Assembly: GCA_945787155.1 (NCBI GenBank)
Contig: CALZHD010000028.1
Coordinates: 1-35,255 of the forward strand
Length of the DNA: 35,255 nucleotides
Source: an uncultured Gammaproteobacteria bacterium
GTDB taxonomy: Bacteria > Pseudomonadota > Gammaproteobacteria > SZUA-140
Direction of reading: 5' to 3'
This document shows, one piece after another, positions 33,884 through 35,255 of the stretch. The notes beneath the pieces are model-generated. The model had not been told where the DNA came from, ran no database searches, and saw nothing but the letters and a program-made list of their open reading frames with translations. Positions within the stretch are counted from its first letter, which is position 1. Each line of letters starts with the position of its first letter. The position numbers and the translations under genes are program-made.

Positions 33884-34272
33884 AAAATTCCTTCATTACT
33901 GTGAAAGTGATACTACTGAGCTAAGCATTTTTCACGCCAGCTCATAAATGTGATTATATTCACCAGAACCGACTATTCCTGTTACAGTAAAATGTCCATA
34001 ATGCTTCATTATGGTGTGTTAGCGCACCAACTCGGTGAGATTTGCTTTCAGAGAAACCGGCCACAATCGCACTTTGATCGCTGCTGTCACCACCTGTGCG
34101 GATCAAACGAATGCCATCATGCAAGCCAATGTCTCTCGAATTCAGTGCAGTCAAATCGATAAATATCGTTCGCCACGCTTGTGCTTGACACCACGATGGT
34201 CAGCCCTTAAAGTCCCCTCACGTTCAGGTGTCCTGCGAGCCTTCGCTCAATGGATGAAACGGAAAGTCGGTG
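33884..34272. other. Intergenic region before the cobalamin riboswitch
   Basis: No gene is supported. It lies between two divergent transcripts. Apart from the candidate promoter at 34185-34213 there is a CACC/GGTG inverted repeat near 34028, nothing else recognised. The sequence GTTCAGGTG occurs at about 34220 and again at about 34280. Confidence 0.5.
34185..34213 (+). promoter_or_regulatory. Sigma-70-like promoter for the riboswitch-tonB transcript
   Basis: A perfect -35 TTGACA (34185-34190) is 17 bp from TAAAGT (34208-34213), a weak -10. A start near 34220 would place the riboswitch about 55 bases into the transcript. Confidence 0.5.
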
Positions 34273-34434
34273 CGTACAGGTTCAGGTGCTTGATAACACT
34301 ATCGCCTAACAAACCCGACACTGCCCCCGCAACGGTAAACGAGTAACGGCTGCAATATGCCACTGAGCCACGGCTTGGGAAGGTGCAGCCACAGGATATT
34401 GATCCACTCGTGAGTCCGGAGACCGGCCTGTACC
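34273..34434 (+). promoter_or_regulatory. Cobalamin (B12) riboswitch
   Basis: The conserved core elements of cobalamin aptamers appear in order: CTGCCCCCGCAACGGTAA, then GCCACTGAGC, then TTGGGAAGGTG, and at the end GAGTCCGGAGACCGGCC. The closing stem is formed by GTACAGG (34274-34280) and CCTGTAC (34427-34433). The 5' part between the first stem and the B12-box is less standard than usual. It precedes a tonB gene on the same strand, a common target since TonB energises B12 receptors such as BtuB. High cobalamin would be expected to reduce expression. Confidence 0.88.
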
Positions 34435-34472
34435 CGGCATATAGCCAACATATATACAGATAAACCCAATGT

Positions 34473-34520
34473 TGCGGCGGGCGACGAAGGCATGCACTCT
34501 CCCTCTGGCGCTGCGCCGCA
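34473..34520 (+). promoter_or_regulatory. Alternative hairpins between riboswitch and tonB (expression platform)
   Basis: TGCGGCG (34473-34479) can pair with CGCCGCA (34514-34520); or GGCG (34507-34510) can pair with CGCC (34514-34517) around a CTG loop. The two share 34514-34517 and exclude each other. They end 19 bases before the tonB ATG and lack a U-tract, which favours control of translation. Confidence 0.45.
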
Positions 34521-34538
34521 TTTGAAACAAACGATATA

Positions 34539-35255
34539 ATGATGCGCTATTTCATTCTACTATCTATCATCACGCATGGGCTACTCCTCGCCCTATGGGA
34601 TAGCGTGCAGATAGATGCGCTCTACAAGCCGTCAACGACTCATAACGGCAATACGCTCTCAGTGACACTACAACCTTCTCCACAAACTCCGCAAGACTCA
34701 CAGCGCCAGGCTAATCCCACCAAGTCCACGCCCCCGCTGCCAACGATAGCCACAACTCACCACATCGAGACAGCACCCTCAGCAACAGCACTGCCATCTC
34801 CTACCCCGCCCAGGCGTCTGGTGGCTGCAACACCCCCTGCACCACCCCCTGCACCACCCCAGATCACAGCGACCCCCGCTGCGCTAACCGTAATGGCGTT
34901 ACCGCCATCCGTTCCGCAGTCGCAGCCAGCAACATCATTCAGCCCACAAACCAGCATCGCAACCAATACCAAAGTCATCGCCCCTATTGATGACAACCCC
35001 ACCGGCGCACGCCTGCAACAGAAGCTGAACCAGGCCTTCGAACCGCACTTTCACTATCCTCGCCTCGCACGCAAGCGCGGCTGGCAGGGCACCGTTGAAC
35101 TTGGACTGCACATCTCCGCCAGCGGCACACTTTCCAACATCAGGGTGATGCAGAGTTCAGGCTATCGAGTACTCGACCGCGCGGCGATCAGAAGCCTGCA
35201 ACAACTGGGCACCTTGCCCGAGGCTAAAGGCTGGCTAACCCAAGGATATGATGGG
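34539..35255 (+). CDS. tonB: TonB family energy transducer (partial, runs off the window)
   Basis: The frame is open from the ATG at 34539 to the last base (239 codons) and has no stop in the window. It has an N-terminal membrane helix (about 4-20) with the S-x3-H pair (S9, H13) found in TonB, a Pro-rich spacer (about 55-150, with PPAPPPAPP) and the start of the C-terminal TonB fold: HYPRLARKRGWQGTVELGL, then SGTLSNIRVMQSSGYRVLDRAAI. TonB links the ExbB/ExbD proton motor to outer-membrane receptors. The upstream B12 riboswitch suggests a role in cobalamin or cobinamide uptake. No Shine-Dalgarno is obvious; a second ATG follows at once. Confidence 0.88.
   Translation, partial: MMRYFILLSIITHGLLLALWDSVQIDALYKPSTTHNGNTLSVTLQPSPQTPQDSQRQANPTKSTPPLPTIATTHHIETAPSATALPSPTPPRRLVAATPPAPPPAPPQITATPAALTVMALPPSVPQSQPATSFSPQTSIATNTKVIAPIDDNPTGARLQQKLNQAFEPHFHYPRLARKRGWQGTVELGLHISASGTLSNIRVMQSSGYRVLDRAAIRSLQQLGTLPEAKGWLTQGYDG
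34831..34860 (+). repeat. 12-bp tandem repeat in the proline-rich spacer of tonB
   Basis: CACCCCCTGCAC occurs twice, followed by a half copy, and encodes part of PPAPPPAPP. It is a likely slippage site that keeps the reading frame. Confidence 0.85.

Overview
The window looks like chromosomal DNA of a gammaproteobacterium, probably one with a respiratory lifestyle close to the sulfur oxidisers. The basis is the mix of a DegS-type protease, hisE-tatABC, yqgE-ruvX-pyrR-pyrB-pyrC', DUF2058 and TonB genes, plus a pentaheme cytochrome of the ActA (alternative complex III) type. No rRNA, tRNA, CRISPR array, prophage or complete insertion sequence was seen. Most genes are housekeeping or metabolic; accessory and decaying material lies mainly in 22-28 kb.

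Layout. 0-6.1 kb: a minus-strand ActA-like pentaheme cytochrome, preceded by an unexplained 23-bp perfect palindrome; a Nif3-family protein; a divergent DegS/AlgW protease; then a minus-strand chaN-like, arginase, ornithine aminotransferase operon (arginine to ornithine to glutamate semialdehyde). 6.4-8.4 kb: hisE-tatA-tatB-tatC on the minus strand. 8.6-11 kb: unrecognised genes (two membrane proteins, a 31-residue single-helix membrane protein and a coiled-coil protein). 11.2-16 kb: yqgE, ruvX, pyrR, pyrB, a dihydroorotase-like pyrC' with altered metal ligands, and a PyrK-like flavo-iron-sulfur protein. 16-17 kb: an ECF sigma factor with a soluble zinc-binding anti-sigma factor. 17.1-22.1 kb: a DUF3179 protein, the arsenosugar radical SAM gene arsS, its two usual glycosyltransferase-like partners and a DUF389 membrane protein.

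22-28.3 kb is the most disturbed part. Two paralogous 87-residue helical proteins flank it. Between them are a lysine-rich DUF2934 protein, a PhnD-like binding protein coupled to a HAMP-PAS-GGDEF-EAL gene broken inside its PAS domain, a REP-associated transposase (RAYT) that has lost its catalytic core, and a phzF remnant lacking its 5' part and carrying a two-base frameshift.

28.3-32.9 kb holds a secreted protein of unknown function, a DUF2058 protein, and a tight operon of a secreted helical-repeat protein, a LolD-type ATPase and an FtsX/MacB-type permease, followed by what may be the stub of a lost third gene. 32.9-33.9 kb has a minus-strand PDC-sensor membrane protein. The right end holds a cobalamin riboswitch that appears to control a tonB gene running off the window, which suggests B12-responsive outer-membrane uptake just beyond it.

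I found no complete new system that can be proven from sequence alone. The best leads are the PhnD-like/c-di-GMP pair with its clean deletion, the riboswitch-tonB unit with mutually exclusive helices, the dihydroorotase-like protein with a partly lost metal site, the two small open reading frames and the 23-bp palindrome.
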